A stretch of DNA of 23,406 nucleotides from Spirochaetota bacterium (GTDB taxonomy: Bacteria > Spirochaetota > Spirochaetia > Treponematales > UBA12059). Shown here piece by piece: positions 14,519-23,324 of this stretch. The stretch lies in assembly GCA_022709445.1 (NCBI GenBank), contig JAKLIU010000003.1, forward strand, positions 1-23,406, read 5' to 3'. The position numbers and the translations under genes were made by a program. Below the pieces are notes generated by a model. The model saw only the letters and a list, made by a program, of their open reading frames with translations. It did not search any database and was not told the DNA's origin. How positions within the stretch are numbered: position 1 is the stretch's first letter; every line of letters begins with the position of its first letter.

Positions 14519-16444
14519 CTATCGCGCCAGGGATGTCTCGAACTGGCTGTTGTACAGGCCGGAGTAGAACCCGCCCTTCCGCATGAGCGACTCGTGATCG
14601 CCCTGCTCCACGATGTCCCCCCCGTCCATGACCAGGATCAGGTCGGCGTCCCTGACGGTGGACAGCCGGTGCGCGATGACGAAGCTGGTCCGACCCTGCA
14701 TCAGGTTGTGCATGGCCTTCTGGATGAGCACCTCCGTGTGGGTGTCGACCGAGCTGGTGGCCTCGTCCAGGATCAGCATGGGCGGGTCGGCCAGGATCGC
14801 CCGCGCGATGGTCAGGAGCTGCTTCTGGCCCTGCGAGACGTTCGTGGTCTCCTCGTTGAGCTCGGTCGCGTAACCGTCCGGGAAGGCCCGTATGAAGTGG
14901 TCGGCGTGCGCGGCGGCGGCCGCGGCCGCCACCTCCGCGTCCGTCGCGTCTTCCCGCCCGTAGCGTATGTTCTCCAGGATGGATCCGCTGAAGAGCCAGG
15001 TGTCCTGCAGCACCATGCCGAAGCGCTTCCTGAGCTCGCCGCGCCCGTACTCGCGCAGGTCCCGTCCGTCGACCAGGATAGAGCCCGAGTCCACGTCGTA
15101 GAAGCGCATGAGCAGCTTGACCAGGGTGGTCTTGCCCGCCCCCGTCGGCCCGACTATGGCCACGCGGCTGCCAGGCTCCGCCGCCATGGAGAAGTCCTTG
15201 ATGACCGGCTTGCCCGGTTCGTAGCCGAAGCGCACGTTCCTGAATTCCACCCGGCCGGCTGCGCCATGCACGGGGCCATCGGCAGGGCCGGAAGCGAGGC
15301 CTTTGGCCGCGGCCGGCGGGTCCGCGGGCTCCTCGGCTTCCCCGAGGAACTCGAACACGCGCTCGGCCGAGGCCGCGGTCTGCTGCAGCACGTTGGTCAT
15401 GTTGGCTATCTGCGAAACGGGCTGGGTGAAGGACCTGACGTACTGGATGAAGGCCTGGATGTCGCCCAGCTCCACCATCCGCCGCGCCGCCAGCCAGCCG
15501 CCCGTGATGACCACGCCCACGTAGCCCAGGTTGCCCACGAAATTCATCACCGGCATCATGATGCCGGACAGGAACTGGGATTTCCACGCCGAGCGGCAGA
15601 GCGTGCCGTTCATCTCGTCGAAGCGCTCCAGGCTCCCGCGTTCGCCGCCGAAGGCCTTGACCACGGCGTGGCTGCCGAACATCTCCTCGATGTGGCCGTT
15701 CACGTGCCCGAGGTATTCCTGCTGCCGGCGGAAATGCCCCTGGGATTTTCCCACGATGAACTTGATGATCAGCATGGAGAGCGGGAGCGTGAACAGGGCC
15801 ACCAGGGTCATCTGCCAGCTGATGGTGAGCATCATCGCCAGGACGCCGACGATCATCACCAGGGAGCTCAGCATCTGGGACAGGCTCTGGCTGAGGGTCT
15901 GGTTGACCGTGTCCACGTCGTTGGTCATCCGGGAGAGGACCTCCCCGTGGCTGGTTCCGTCGAAGTAGCCCAGCGGCATGCGGTTGATCTTGGCCAGGAG
16001 GTCGGTGCGCAGCTGCCTGGTCATGCGGATGGAGACGCCTGACATGATCCATCCCTGGATGTAGCCGAACAGGGCCGATACCCCGTACAGGACCAGCACG
16101 GACAGGAGTATCCGCCCGATCGCCCCGAGGTCGACACCCGGCCCCCCGCCGCCCAGGGAACCCATCACGCCCTCGAAGAGCATGGTGGTGGCCCGGCCGA
16201 GGATCTTCGGGCCGACTATGGAGAAGACGGTGGAGCCCGCGGCGAAGATGAACACGAAGGCCACCGCGAGGCGGTGCGGGCCCAGGTAGGCCGCCAGTTT
16301 CCGCATCGCGCCCCTGAAATCGCGGGGCTTCTCGCCCTTCATCATCGCTCCCGGGCCCCGGCCCACGGGACCCATGCCCATCCCGCCCCTGCCTCGCTCG
16401 GCCCGGTCCGGCCTGCCCGCGGCGTTCCTATTGGCGTCGCTCAT
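14519..16444 (-). CDS. ABC exporter half-transporter with complete ATP site residues (BmrD/TM288-like subunit)
   Basis: A 641-residue membrane-ATPase fusion: a Gly/Met/Arg-rich N-terminal tail (1-40), six membrane helices (about 55-340), a Pro/Ala-rich linker (about 368-395) and an ATPase domain. Walker A is GPTGAGKTT (432-440), Walker B LILDE with catalytic Glu561, and the switch histidine is His592 (AHRLSTV). The signature is VSQGQ (536-540), not LSGGQ. This is the mirror image of the partner encoded upstream: its Walker motifs make the good site, its signature serves the degenerate one. Together they should form a heterodimeric exporter of the BmrCD, LmrCD or TM287/288 type for drugs or lipids. 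The ATG at 16444 overlaps the partner's stop (ATGA) and follows a strong AGGAGG. Confidence 0.93.
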   Translation of the reverse strand: MSDANRNAAGRPDRAERGRGGMGMGPVGRGPGAMMKGEKPRDFRGAMRKLAAYLGPHRLAVAFVFIFAAGSTVFSIVGPKILGRATTMLFEGVMGSLGGGGPGVDLGAIGRILLSVLVLYGVSALFGYIQGWIMSGVSIRMTRQLRTDLLAKINRMPLGYFDGTSHGEVLSRMTNDVDTVNQTLSQSLSQMLSSLVMIVGVLAMMLTISWQMTLVALFTLPLSMLIIKFIVGKSQGHFRRQQEYLGHVNGHIEEMFGSHAVVKAFGGERGSLERFDEMNGTLCRSAWKSQFLSGIMMPVMNFVGNLGYVGVVITGGWLAARRMVELGDIQAFIQYVRSFTQPVSQIANMTNVLQQTAASAERVFEFLGEAEEPADPPAAAKGLASGPADGPVHGAAGRVEFRNVRFGYEPGKPVIKDFSMAAEPGSRVAIVGPTGAGKTTLVKLLMRFYDVDSGSILVDGRDLREYGRGELRKRFGMVLQDTWLFSGSILENIRYGREDATDAEVAAAAAAAHADHFIRAFPDGYATELNEETTNVSQGQKQLLTIARAILADPPMLILDEATSSVDTHTEVLIQKAMHNLMQGRTSFVIAHRLSTVRDADLILVMDGGDIVEQGDHESLMRKGGFYSGLYNSQFETSLAR

Positions 16445-18681
16445 GCCAGTTCCTCCTGCCTGAGTTGGGAGAGCGCGATGTCGCGGTAGACCTCGCAGCC
16501 TTCCATGAGTTCGCGGTGCGTGCCCATGCCGACCATCCTGCCCTCGTCCAGGACCACGATCCGGTCGGCCTGCTTGATGGTTGCCACCCGCTGGGTGACC
16601 ATGATGACGGTCGCGTCCCCGAGCCGCTCCCGGAGCGCCTGCCTGAGCAGCAGGTCCGTGCGGTAGTCCAGGGCGGAGAAGCTGTCGTCGAACAGGTACA
16701 CGGACGCTTTTCGCGCCAGGGCGCGCGCGATGGCCAGGCGTTGCCGCTGCCCACCCGAGACGTTCGCACCGCCCTGGGAGATCGCCGCGCCCGTGCCCTC
16801 CGGCCATGCGTCCACGAACTCGCTGGCCTGGGCGGTGTCCAGGGCGAGGGCCAGTTCTTCGTCGGTCGCGGACGCGTCGGCCCATCGCAGGTTGCTCGCC
16901 ACCGTGCCGGAGAACAGCGAGGCCTTCTGCGGCACGTAGCCGATCCGGCGGCGGAGCTCCTCCTGCCCGAGTTCCCGCAGGTCGATGCCGTCCATCAGGA
17001 CGGAACCTGAACTGGGGTCGTGGAAGCGGAGGACCAGGCTGACCAGGGTGGACTTGCCCGCGCCGGTGGTGCCTATGATCGCGGTGGTGGAGCCCGGCTC
17101 GGCCGTGAAGGAGATGCGGTGCAGCACGTCCTCGGAGGAACCGGGGTAGCGGAAGGACAGGTCGCGGAACTCGACCGTGCCGCGGGCTCCCGCGGGGAAG
17201 CGCCTGGGCGACTCCGGGTCGACGATGGACGGCTCGGCGGCCAGCACCTCGGCGATGCGTTCGGCGGACACCGAGGCGCGGGGCAGCATGATGAACATCA
17301 TGGACATCATGATGAACGCGAAGAATATCTGCATGGCGTACTGCATGAAGGCCATCATGTCGCCTACGCGGATCTGCGACGCGGCCACCTCGTGCGCCCC
17401 GGTCCAGAGGATGAGCAGGGAGACCAGGTTCAGGATGAGCATCATGAGCGGCATCATCACCACCATCACGCGGGTGACGAACAGCGTGGTGCCGGTCAGG
17501 TCCCCGTTGGCCTTCTCGAAGCGGGCCGACTCGCGGTCCTGGCTGTTGAAGGCGCGGATCACCATCATGCCGGACAGGTTCTCCCTGACCACGAGGTTGA
17601 GCCTGTCCACGTACTCCTGGATGCGCTTGAACCTCGGCAGCGCCACCGCGAACACGGCCGCGATGATCGCCACCAGGACGCCCACGGCCACGGCTATGAT
17701 CCACCACATCGACGAGGCGGTGGCGGTGGCCTTGATCACGCCGCCGATGCCGATGATCGGGGCGTAGAACAGCATGCGCAGGCCCATCAGGGTGGCCATC
17801 TGCACCTGGGTCACGTCGTTGGTGGAGCGCGTGATGAGCGAGGCGGTGGAGAACCGGTCGAGCTCCGCGGGGGACAGACCTTCCACCTTCGCGAACACGC
17901 CGCGGCGGAGGTCCCTGGCCACGCCGGCGGCCGCCCGCGCCCCGAGCAACCCGGCCAGCACCGTTGCGGCGACGGACAGGAGGGTCAGGAGCAGCATCCT
18001 GCCGCCCATGGACATGATGTAGGACGACTGCGCCGCGCGCAGGTCCAGGCCCATCGCCAGGTACTCGGCCTTGACCGCCGCGATCGCCATGCGCTCGGCG
18101 ACCATGGGATCGAGCCCGTCGACGCCGGCGCGGACGGCGGCCGCCATGGACGCGCGGGCCGCGGGGGGGAGGGAGTCCGGCGCGTCGGCCGGACCGGTAC
18201 CCGGAGGCGGGCGGGTCGGGTCGGGGCCGCCCCCGGGCGCACCGCCCATCGCCGCGGCCCGGTCGGGACCGGAGGGAGCCATGGCCAGCGCGGAGAGCGC
18301 GGCCAGGGCGGGCTTCATGGCCGCGGACAGGCCGGGGGACCCGCCGGGCGGATCCAGGACCAGGAGAGCCGAGCCGCCGAGGCCGGGGTAGCGCCTGGCC
18401 AGCGCGGCGTAGTCCGGGTCCGCGGGGAGCGCGAGCCGGTAGGCCCGGCGGACCGTCGCCGCGTCGTCACCGTCCAGGAAGAGGATCATCCGCTCGAAGG
18501 TCCCGGGCCGGAGGGCGACGGGGGCTTCCGAATCGATGCCTTCCTGCTGTATGCCCACGTTCACGATGCGGGACATGTAGTCGGGCAGCGACAGGTCCGC
18601 GTTCGCCTGGATGAAGAGGAGGAGTATCACCAGGAGTATCGATCCCAGGTACGGCTTGAAGTGCTTCAGTATGCGGATCAT
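16441..18681 (-). CDS. ABC exporter half-transporter with degenerate ATP site and large extracytoplasmic insert
   Basis: A 746-residue partner, about 150 residues longer than usual half-transporters. The excess lies between membrane helix 1 (about 12-26) and helix 2 (about 222-246): residues about 45-215 should face outside, with a Gly/Pro-rich patch (about 147-172). The ATPase domain has Walker A GTTGAGKST (537-545) and a good signature VSGGQ (641-645). The catalytic glutamate is Asp666 (YLFDDSFSALD) and the switch histidine is Gln697 (VTQRVATI). These two changes mark the inactive site of asymmetric heterodimeric exporters. The ATG at 18681 overlaps the MarR stop and is preceded by AAAGGA. 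Expression is presumably under that MarR protein. Confidence 0.93.
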   Translation of the reverse strand: MIRILKHFKPYLGSILLVILLLFIQANADLSLPDYMSRIVNVGIQQEGIDSEAPVALRPGTFERMILFLDGDDAATVRRAYRLALPADPDYAALARRYPGLGGSALLVLDPPGGSPGLSAAMKPALAALSALAMAPSGPDRAAAMGGAPGGGPDPTRPPPGTGPADAPDSLPPAARASMAAAVRAGVDGLDPMVAERMAIAAVKAEYLAMGLDLRAAQSSYIMSMGGRMLLLTLLSVAATVLAGLLGARAAAGVARDLRRGVFAKVEGLSPAELDRFSTASLITRSTNDVTQVQMATLMGLRMLFYAPIIGIGGVIKATATASSMWWIIAVAVGVLVAIIAAVFAVALPRFKRIQEYVDRLNLVVRENLSGMMVIRAFNSQDRESARFEKANGDLTGTTLFVTRVMVVMMPLMMLILNLVSLLILWTGAHEVAASQIRVGDMMAFMQYAMQIFFAFIMMSMMFIMLPRASVSAERIAEVLAAEPSIVDPESPRRFPAGARGTVEFRDLSFRYPGSSEDVLHRISFTAEPGSTTAIIGTTGAGKSTLVSLVLRFHDPSSGSVLMDGIDLRELGQEELRRRIGYVPQKASLFSGTVASNLRWADASATDEELALALDTAQASEFVDAWPEGTGAAISQGGANVSGGQRQRLAIARALARKASVYLFDDSFSALDYRTDLLLRQALRERLGDATVIMVTQRVATIKQADRIVVLDEGRMVGMGTHRELMEGCEVYRDIALSQLRQEELA

Positions 18682-19184
18682 TCACGTTCCTTTCCGTCCG
18701 GCGGGCACGAGCATTCCGCCCGCCGTTCCGCCATGAACCTGGACACCGTGCCGAGGGTCGCGGCGAAGCGCAGGGCCTCGGCCTCGCCCAGGCGGTCGGC
18801 GAGCGCGGCCATCTCGGCGCCCAGCCGCTCGCGCATGCGCGCGCCCAGGGCACGCCCCTCGGCGGTGATGGACACGATGACCGCCCTGCGGTCCGACCCG
18901 TCGTTGCCCCTGGCCGCCAGGCCCCGCCGCTCGAGGGAGTCCACCATGGTCGTTATGGTCGGCGGCCTGACGCCCAGCTCATCCGCCAGCTCGGTGATGC
19001 GCAGGCCCGGCAGCCCGCGCTCGTCTGCCAGGGCCAGGCTCCGCATCACGCGGTGCTCGCCGTGCCTGCGCTCGTCCCCCGCGGGAAGCCAGCCGGGGAA
19101 GCCCCTCCGGTGGGCGAAGGCCCTGAACGCCTCCATCAGTGCGCGCGCTCCCTCGGAAAGTCCCGATCCGTCTTCTGCGTTCAT
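18678..19184 (-). CDS. MarR-family transcriptional regulator
   Basis: A 168-residue winged-helix regulator. The recognition region reads LRITELADELGVRPPTITTM (about 62-81), followed by the wing with the family hallmark GSDRRAVIVSITAEGRAL (conserved D-x-R). It most likely represses its own operon, which includes the two ABC exporter genes directly downstream, and releases on binding a toxic ligand. ATG 19184 is chosen for GGAG four bases upstream (19189-19192); an ATG at 19208 in frame lies inside the operator region and has no site. The C-terminal tail (RAECSCPPDGKERE) has two nearby cysteines, which might be a redox or metal switch, but this is speculative. Confidence 0.92.
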   Translation of the reverse strand: MNAEDGSGLSEGARALMEAFRAFAHRRGFPGWLPAGDERRHGEHRVMRSLALADERGLPGLRITELADELGVRPPTITTMVDSLERRGLAARGNDGSDRRAVIVSITAEGRALGARMRERLGAEMAALADRLGEAEALRFAATLGTVSRFMAERRAECSCPPDGKERE

Positions 19185-19207
19185 GCTGCTCCATTCAGAT
19201 AGCTTCA

Positions 19208-19227
19208 CTTAATATTAGGAAGCCTAA
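19208..19227. promoter_or_regulatory. MarR operator: overlapping palindromes
   Basis: TTAGGAAGCCTAA (19215-19227) has perfect TTAGG/CCTAA arms around a 3-base centre. It overlaps CTTAATATTAGG (19208-19219), whose TAATATTA core is also palindromic. The island is strongly AT-rich and lies 24-43 bases upstream of the marR start. The TTAG..CTAA pattern is typical of MarR-family sites, so autoregulation is likely. Confidence 0.68.
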
Positions 19228-19256
19228 GGATACTCGCGTCCAAAGGCGGCGGTCAA
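19227..19256 (-). promoter_or_regulatory. Candidate promoter of the marR-ABC exporter operon
   Basis: On the minus strand TTGACC (19256-19251), an 18-base spacer and TATCCT (19232-19227). The -10 touches the operator palindrome, so a bound MarR would block RNA polymerase. An alternative -10, TAATAT, lies inside the operator. Confidence 0.45.
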
Positions 19257-19271
19257 GACCGGAAGGGCGGG

Positions 19272-20597
19272 TCAGACCAGGTTGCGTGCCTTGGCTTCCA
19301 CGTAGAGCCTGGTAAGGTCGATGGCCAGCTCGGCGGGGCTGGAGACCGTCACGGAGGCTTTCCTGGAGAGGAGACCGGCGGCCCGGTCCCGGAATCCCAG
19401 GATTTCGGCCGCGGCTGCCGCCCGGTAGGCGACGCCCCGCCCGGGAGCCGGATCGGAGGCCATCGCTTCCAGGCCCTCGTCCCTGATGAAGGCCACCGCC
19501 ACCGAGTGCCTCCCGGCCAGGCTCGCCACCGCGCTCTCCAGGTCCCGCAGCGGCATGGTCTCGGAGGCCTCCGTGACTATCACCACCAGGGAACGCTTGG
19601 GCAGGCGGCGGCGGAGGTGGGCGGCGAGCGCGGGGAAGTCGGGGTCCGCCGGCCGGGCGGAGGCTCCCGCGGCGAAGGCGGCCAGCCGGGGCAGGGAGGC
19701 TCGCGAGCGCACCGGATCCATCCGCGCCAGTATCCCGTCCGCGAAGAGCGTGGCGCAGACGCGGTCGCCGGCGGCCAGGGCGGCGTCGCCGCAGGCGATG
19801 AAGGCCGACAGGGCCAGGTCGAGGGCCGAGCGTCCGCCGCGCTCCGAGGTCATGAGCCGGCCCGCGTCGATCGCGAACGCCACCAGCGCGTCGTCCTCGG
19901 GCACGGACAGCCTGACCAGGGGGACGCGGTGCCTGGCCGACGCTTTCCAGTCGATGCGGCGCGCGTCCTCCCCGGGGGAGTACTCGCGCAGGCCGTAGCG
20001 TTCACCGCTCTCCTGATCGGCGCCCAGCCTGCGGCGGTTCGTGCCGCGGGATTCGCCCGAGGCACGCGCGAACGCCCGTGCCGAGGACAGGTCGGCCAGC
20101 GAGGGCAGGACCGACAGCCCGGCGTCGAGCCTGCGGGCCAGCGTGAGGCTGAGCAGGCCCAGCCGGGACGGGAAGCGCAGCCAGGCCCGTTCCACCGTGC
20201 AGGGGCCCCTTCGCGACGCGACTCCCGAGAGCTCGAGCGGCACCGGGCGGCCGGGATCGGTGAGGCCGCGCGCGGAGCCCGGGTCCCAGCGGAGGCCTGG
20301 CGGCTCGTCGAGCGACAGCTCCACGGGGCGGGGCCTGCCTGCGGTCTCCGTGATCTCCACGACGGCCGTGAAGCGCTTGCCCAGGGAGGGTTGCCCGCAG
20401 GATCGCAGGCGCAGCTCCGGAGTGGGCTGGGCGAGCGAGAGCGCCAGGTCGACGGCCATCGCCAGGGCCAGGGCGGCCGCGAGCGCGACGGGCACCGCTC
20501 CGGCCAGCCCTCCGGAGCCGGCCGCCTGCACGGCCAGGCCGAGGGCGGCCACGACGGCGACCCCAGCGACCGCCGCCGGGCGAGGCGCGATCCTCAC
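19272..20597 (-). CDS. DUF58 membrane protein (MoxR partner)
   Basis: A 441-residue protein with two N-terminal membrane helices (about 10-26 and 31-56). A beta-rich region follows, then the DUF58 hallmark YSPGEDARRIDWKASARH (206-223). The remainder is von Willebrand A-like: FAIDAGRLM (241-249) stands where the metal-site DxSxS would be, and is not a full MIDAS. DUF58 proteins are thought to be substrates or adaptors of MoxR ATPases in envelope processes. The GTG start at 20597 overlaps the moxR stop (GTGA); no later start is needed. It is the last gene of the operon. I see no T-run hairpin after it. Confidence 0.9.
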   Translation of the reverse strand: MRIAPRPAAVAGVAVVAALGLAVQAAGSGGLAGAVPVALAAALALAMAVDLALSLAQPTPELRLRSCGQPSLGKRFTAVVEITETAGRPRPVELSLDEPPGLRWDPGSARGLTDPGRPVPLELSGVASRRGPCTVERAWLRFPSRLGLLSLTLARRLDAGLSVLPSLADLSSARAFARASGESRGTNRRRLGADQESGERYGLREYSPGEDARRIDWKASARHRVPLVRLSVPEDDALVAFAIDAGRLMTSERGGRSALDLALSAFIACGDAALAAGDRVCATLFADGILARMDPVRSRASLPRLAAFAAGASARPADPDFPALAAHLRRRLPKRSLVVIVTEASETMPLRDLESAVASLAGRHSVAVAFIRDEGLEAMASDPAPGRGVAYRAAAAAEILGFRDRAAGLLSRKASVTVSSPAELAIDLTRLYVEAKARNLV

Positions 20598-21562
20598 CGG
20601 GGCACTTCCTCGGAGGAGAGCACCGCCGCGATGACCTCCGCTGCGGCGAGTCCTTCCAGCTCGGAGTCCGGCGTCAGCTTGAGCCGGTGGGCCAGGACGG
20701 GGACGGACAGGGCCTTCACGTCGTCCGGGGTGACGTAGTCCCTGCCGGAAGCCAGGGCGCGCACCCTGCACGCGGCCAGCAGGGCGACGCCGGCCCGGGG
20801 CGACGCGCCGGTCTCCACCCCGTAGGCCGTCCTGGTAGCCCGGGTCACCCGTGCCAGGTAGTCCAGCAGCGAATCGTCCACGCGCAGGGCCGCGGGCATG
20901 GCCCGCAGCGCGTCGAGGGTGGCGCCGTCGGCGACCACGGGGATGCCTTCCAGGTTGAGCCGGCTGGACGGAGCCCCGTCGCGCACCGCGCGCAGGATTG
21001 AAGCCTCGGCGTCCGCCTCCGGGTAGCCCACGCTCACCTTCATCATGAACCGGTCCAGCTGGGCTTCCGGCAGCGGGTAGGTCCCTTCCATCTCTATGGG
21101 GTTCTGGGTGGCCACCACGAAGAAGCGCTGCCCCAGTTCGTGGCCGGTGCCGTCGACTGAAACCCGCCGCTCCTGCATGGCCTCCAGGAGGGCCGCCTGG
21201 GTCTTGGCCGGCGCGCGGTTGATCTCGTCGGCGACCAGGATCTCGGTGAACACCGGCCCCCGCTCGAACCTGAAGGTGCCCGCGTCCCGTTCGTACACCG
21301 TGGCGCCTATGATGTCGGTGGGCGTCAGGTCCGGCGTGAACTGCACGCGGGCCGTCGACAGCCCGCAGGCCCGGGCGATCCCGGCGGCCATGAGGGTCTT
21401 GCCGGTACCCGGCGGGCCTTCCAGGAGGACGTGCCCGCCGGCGAGCATGGCGGTGAGGGTCTCCTCCAGCCTGTCGTCCAGGCCGAGGAGCACGCGTCCC
21501 ACGGCGTCGACGATGGAGCGGTACGCCCCGGAGAACCGGGCGATGTCGGGTTCGTTGATCAT
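20594..21562 (-). CDS. MoxR-family AAA+ ATPase
   Basis: A 322-residue AAA+ protein of standard MoxR length. Walker A GPPGTGKT (49-56), Walker B LVADEINRAP with Asp112/Glu113, sensor 1 Asn154 (ATQNP), arginine finger Arg171 (EAQLDRF) and sensor 2 arginine Arg256 (GASPRAG) are all present, so it should be an active ring ATPase. MoxR proteins act as chaperones that remodel or activate proteins carrying vWA-like domains, here presumably the DUF58 product made by the overlapping next gene. The ATG at 21562 overlaps the stop of the preceding gene (ATGA). Confidence 0.95.
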   Translation of the reverse strand: MINEPDIARFSGAYRSIVDAVGRVLLGLDDRLEETLTAMLAGGHVLLEGPPGTGKTLMAAGIARACGLSTARVQFTPDLTPTDIIGATVYERDAGTFRFERGPVFTEILVADEINRAPAKTQAALLEAMQERRVSVDGTGHELGQRFFVVATQNPIEMEGTYPLPEAQLDRFMMKVSVGYPEADAEASILRAVRDGAPSSRLNLEGIPVVADGATLDALRAMPAALRVDDSLLDYLARVTRATRTAYGVETGASPRAGVALLAACRVRALASGRDYVTPDDVKALSVPVLAHRLKLTPDSELEGLAAAEVIAAVLSSEEVPR

Positions 21563-22692
21563 TCAGGTTTCCTTTCAAGCGGGACCCGCCCGCCGGAGCC
21601 CGGTTCGATGGCCAGCCTGGCCAGCCTGCGGCGCTCGAAGGCCGCGGCGTCCAGGCCCGGCTCCGGCCGGGACAGGTTCTGTACAAGCTCCACGTCGAGC
21701 CCCCTGGCCGTCGCCAGCGCGCGGACGGCGGCGTCCCCGTCCCGTGCCGAGGGGGTCGCGGAGCGGAGCCGGGCGGCGAAGCGCTCGGCCAGTATCGAGT
21801 CGGCCGCCTCGGCCGCCCTGGAGCGAGCGTAAAAATCGCCGGCGGCGGCGGCGCCCGCCGTGGTCTCGCGCGCCGGAGGCAGGGTGGACCTGCGTCCCGG
21901 CGGCCCGCCCGCGGCCAGGGCCCAGGCCGCGACCAGCGCGGCGCCGGCCAGGTACAGGCCGGCCGCGCCGGCGCGCTTCCCGGACACCAGCCTGGCCAGC
22001 AGGGAACCGGAACCGTCGTCCGCGGAGGCCACCGCGGAGGTGAGGTAGAGCGCCTTGCCCCAGTGCGGGGAGAGCGCCTCGTGGACCAGCACGGCTGCCT
22101 CCGCGTATTCCCTGTCCACGGTCCGCAGGAAGGAATCGTCCGAGAAGTGGAGCAGGGTGCCCGCTCCCATACGCAGCGAGGCCGCGTAGGCTCCTTCCGC
22201 GGCCTTCGCCAGGACGGTGGCGCCCGGCGCGGGCTTGAAGGCGCTGTGCACCCAGGGCCCCGAATCCGGGTCGAAGCGGGCGGACGGAGAGAGTTCCGGC
22301 ATGACGACCAGGGCTGAGGGTAGGGTATCCGTCGCACCGTCCGGGGCGGCCAGGCCTTCCAGGCAGGTCCCTCCTGCGGACAGGGCAAAGCCCCCTGCCT
22401 CCAGGAACGCGCGCAGGGCCTCGCGGTCTTCCCTCCAGGCGGAGTCCCCGCCGGCCGGCTCGGACCGCGAGCTCGAGCCCAGCACCACGGCGACGTGGGC
22501 TTCCGGGTCCAGTTCCCCGGGCGGGCCGCTGTCCACGCGCCAGCCCAGGGTAGCGAGCAGGTCCAGCATGGGGGAGTCGACCGGGGGATACTCCCGCGCG
22601 GGCGGGGCCGCCATGCCGGCCAGGAAGGCGGCCAGCACGCCGGCCGCGCCGAGCAGCCCGATGAGCGATACCGCGTCGATGCGCCGCTTCAT
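21559..22692 (-). CDS. DUF4350-like membrane protein
   Basis: A 377-residue protein with an N-terminal membrane helix (about 8-28), an extracytoplasmic domain (about 35-240) and a second helix (about 242-262), then a cytoplasmic tail of about 115 residues. The outer domain includes REALRAFLEAGGFALSAGG and MGAGTLLHFSDDSFLR, the pattern of DUF4350 proteins (a glutamine-amidotransferase-like fold without an evident catalytic triad). The family habitually sits between DUF4129 and moxR genes, as here, but its role is not known. ATG 22692 overlaps the upstream stop (ATGA), and its own stop overlaps moxR, so it must be translated in step with both. Confidence 0.82.
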   Translation of the reverse strand: MKRRIDAVSLIGLLGAAGVLAAFLAGMAAPPAREYPPVDSPMLDLLATLGWRVDSGPPGELDPEAHVAVVLGSSSRSEPAGGDSAWREDREALRAFLEAGGFALSAGGTCLEGLAAPDGATDTLPSALVVMPELSPSARFDPDSGPWVHSAFKPAPGATVLAKAAEGAYAASLRMGAGTLLHFSDDSFLRTVDREYAEAAVLVHEALSPHWGKALYLTSAVASADDGSGSLLARLVSGKRAGAAGLYLAGAALVAAWALAAGGPPGRRSTLPPARETTAGAAAAGDFYARSRAAEAADSILAERFAARLRSATPSARDGDAAVRALATARGLDVELVQNLSRPEPGLDAAAFERRRLARLAIEPGSGGRVPLERKPE

Positions 22693-23324
22693 CGCAGACC
22701 CTCCTCGAGGGTCCTGAAGGCGGCCAGCGTCGCTTCCCAGTCGCCGGGCGCGAGCTGCCTGCCGCCGAACAGGCTGCGTTCAGCCGAATCGGCCAGCAGT
22801 TCATACGCCGCGCGCAGGCCGGTCGGCACGCGCGCGGCCAGTTCGCGACGGGTCAAGGCGGCGGTCGCGGCCTCGCCGTCCTCACCGCCCAGTATGAGCG
22901 CGCAGGAGCGGAACAGCTCAATCGAGGCCTCGCCGTAGCGTCCCTGGCCGGCCAGCGTCGCTGCGGCGTCGGGGGACGGGGGCGCTGGAGCAGGGCTGTC
23001 CCCGGACTCGCCGTCCGCTTCCCGCAGCCCGGGTGACGCGCGCGACCGGAGGATGCGGCCGCCGCGCCAGGCCACCAGGACGGCCGCGAGGGCCAGGACC
23101 GCGAGGATGGCCAGGATGATCCAGGGAGGCAGCGCTGGCGCGGAAACCGACTCCCGCAGGGGCTCGGCGTCCGGCCGGCCGAGGACCAGGCTGCGCACCG
23201 CGTCCGCCCCCGGCGGGCCGTCGGCTCCCCGGGTGCCGGCACAGGATGCCAGGAAGGCCGCCAGGGCGGGCGGCAGGAGGAAGGCGGACCTTGCGGCGGA
23301 GCCCAGGCGCGGCAGGCGGCTCAC
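22689..23324 (-). CDS. DUF4129-like membrane protein, possible lipoprotein
   Basis: A 211-residue protein if started at GTG 23324. That start overlaps the stop of the gene upstream (GTGA), like the other joints of this operon; GTG 23366 is a longer in-frame alternative. The N-terminus is hydrophobic and ends FLASC (Cys28), compatible with a lipobox although the arginines and prolines before it are atypical. A membrane helix follows at about 67-87. The cytoplasmic end, GRYGEASIELFRSCALIL through TRRELAARV to LADSAERSLFGG, matches the DUF4129 type of C-terminal domain. Its place before DUF4350 and moxR supports this. Function unknown. Confidence 0.75.
   Translation of the reverse strand: MSRLPRLGSAARSAFLLPPALAAFLASCAGTRGADGPPGADAVRSLVLGRPDAEPLRESVSAPALPPWIILAILAVLALAAVLVAWRGGRILRSRASPGLREADGESGDSPAPAPPSPDAAATLAGQGRYGEASIELFRSCALILGGEDGEAATAALTRRELAARVPTGLRAAYELLADSAERSLFGGRQLAPGDWEATLAAFRTLEEGLR

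Noticed and set aside
14519..17707. A 1062-residue giant ABC protein
   Set aside because: The first 420 residues are the partner subunit read out of frame; the frame merely lacks stops because of high GC.
19272..22388. A 1038-residue fusion ending in DUF58
   Set aside because: The N-terminal part is DUF4350 and MoxR sequence in the wrong frame; the GTG at 20597 overlapping the moxR stop is the likely start.
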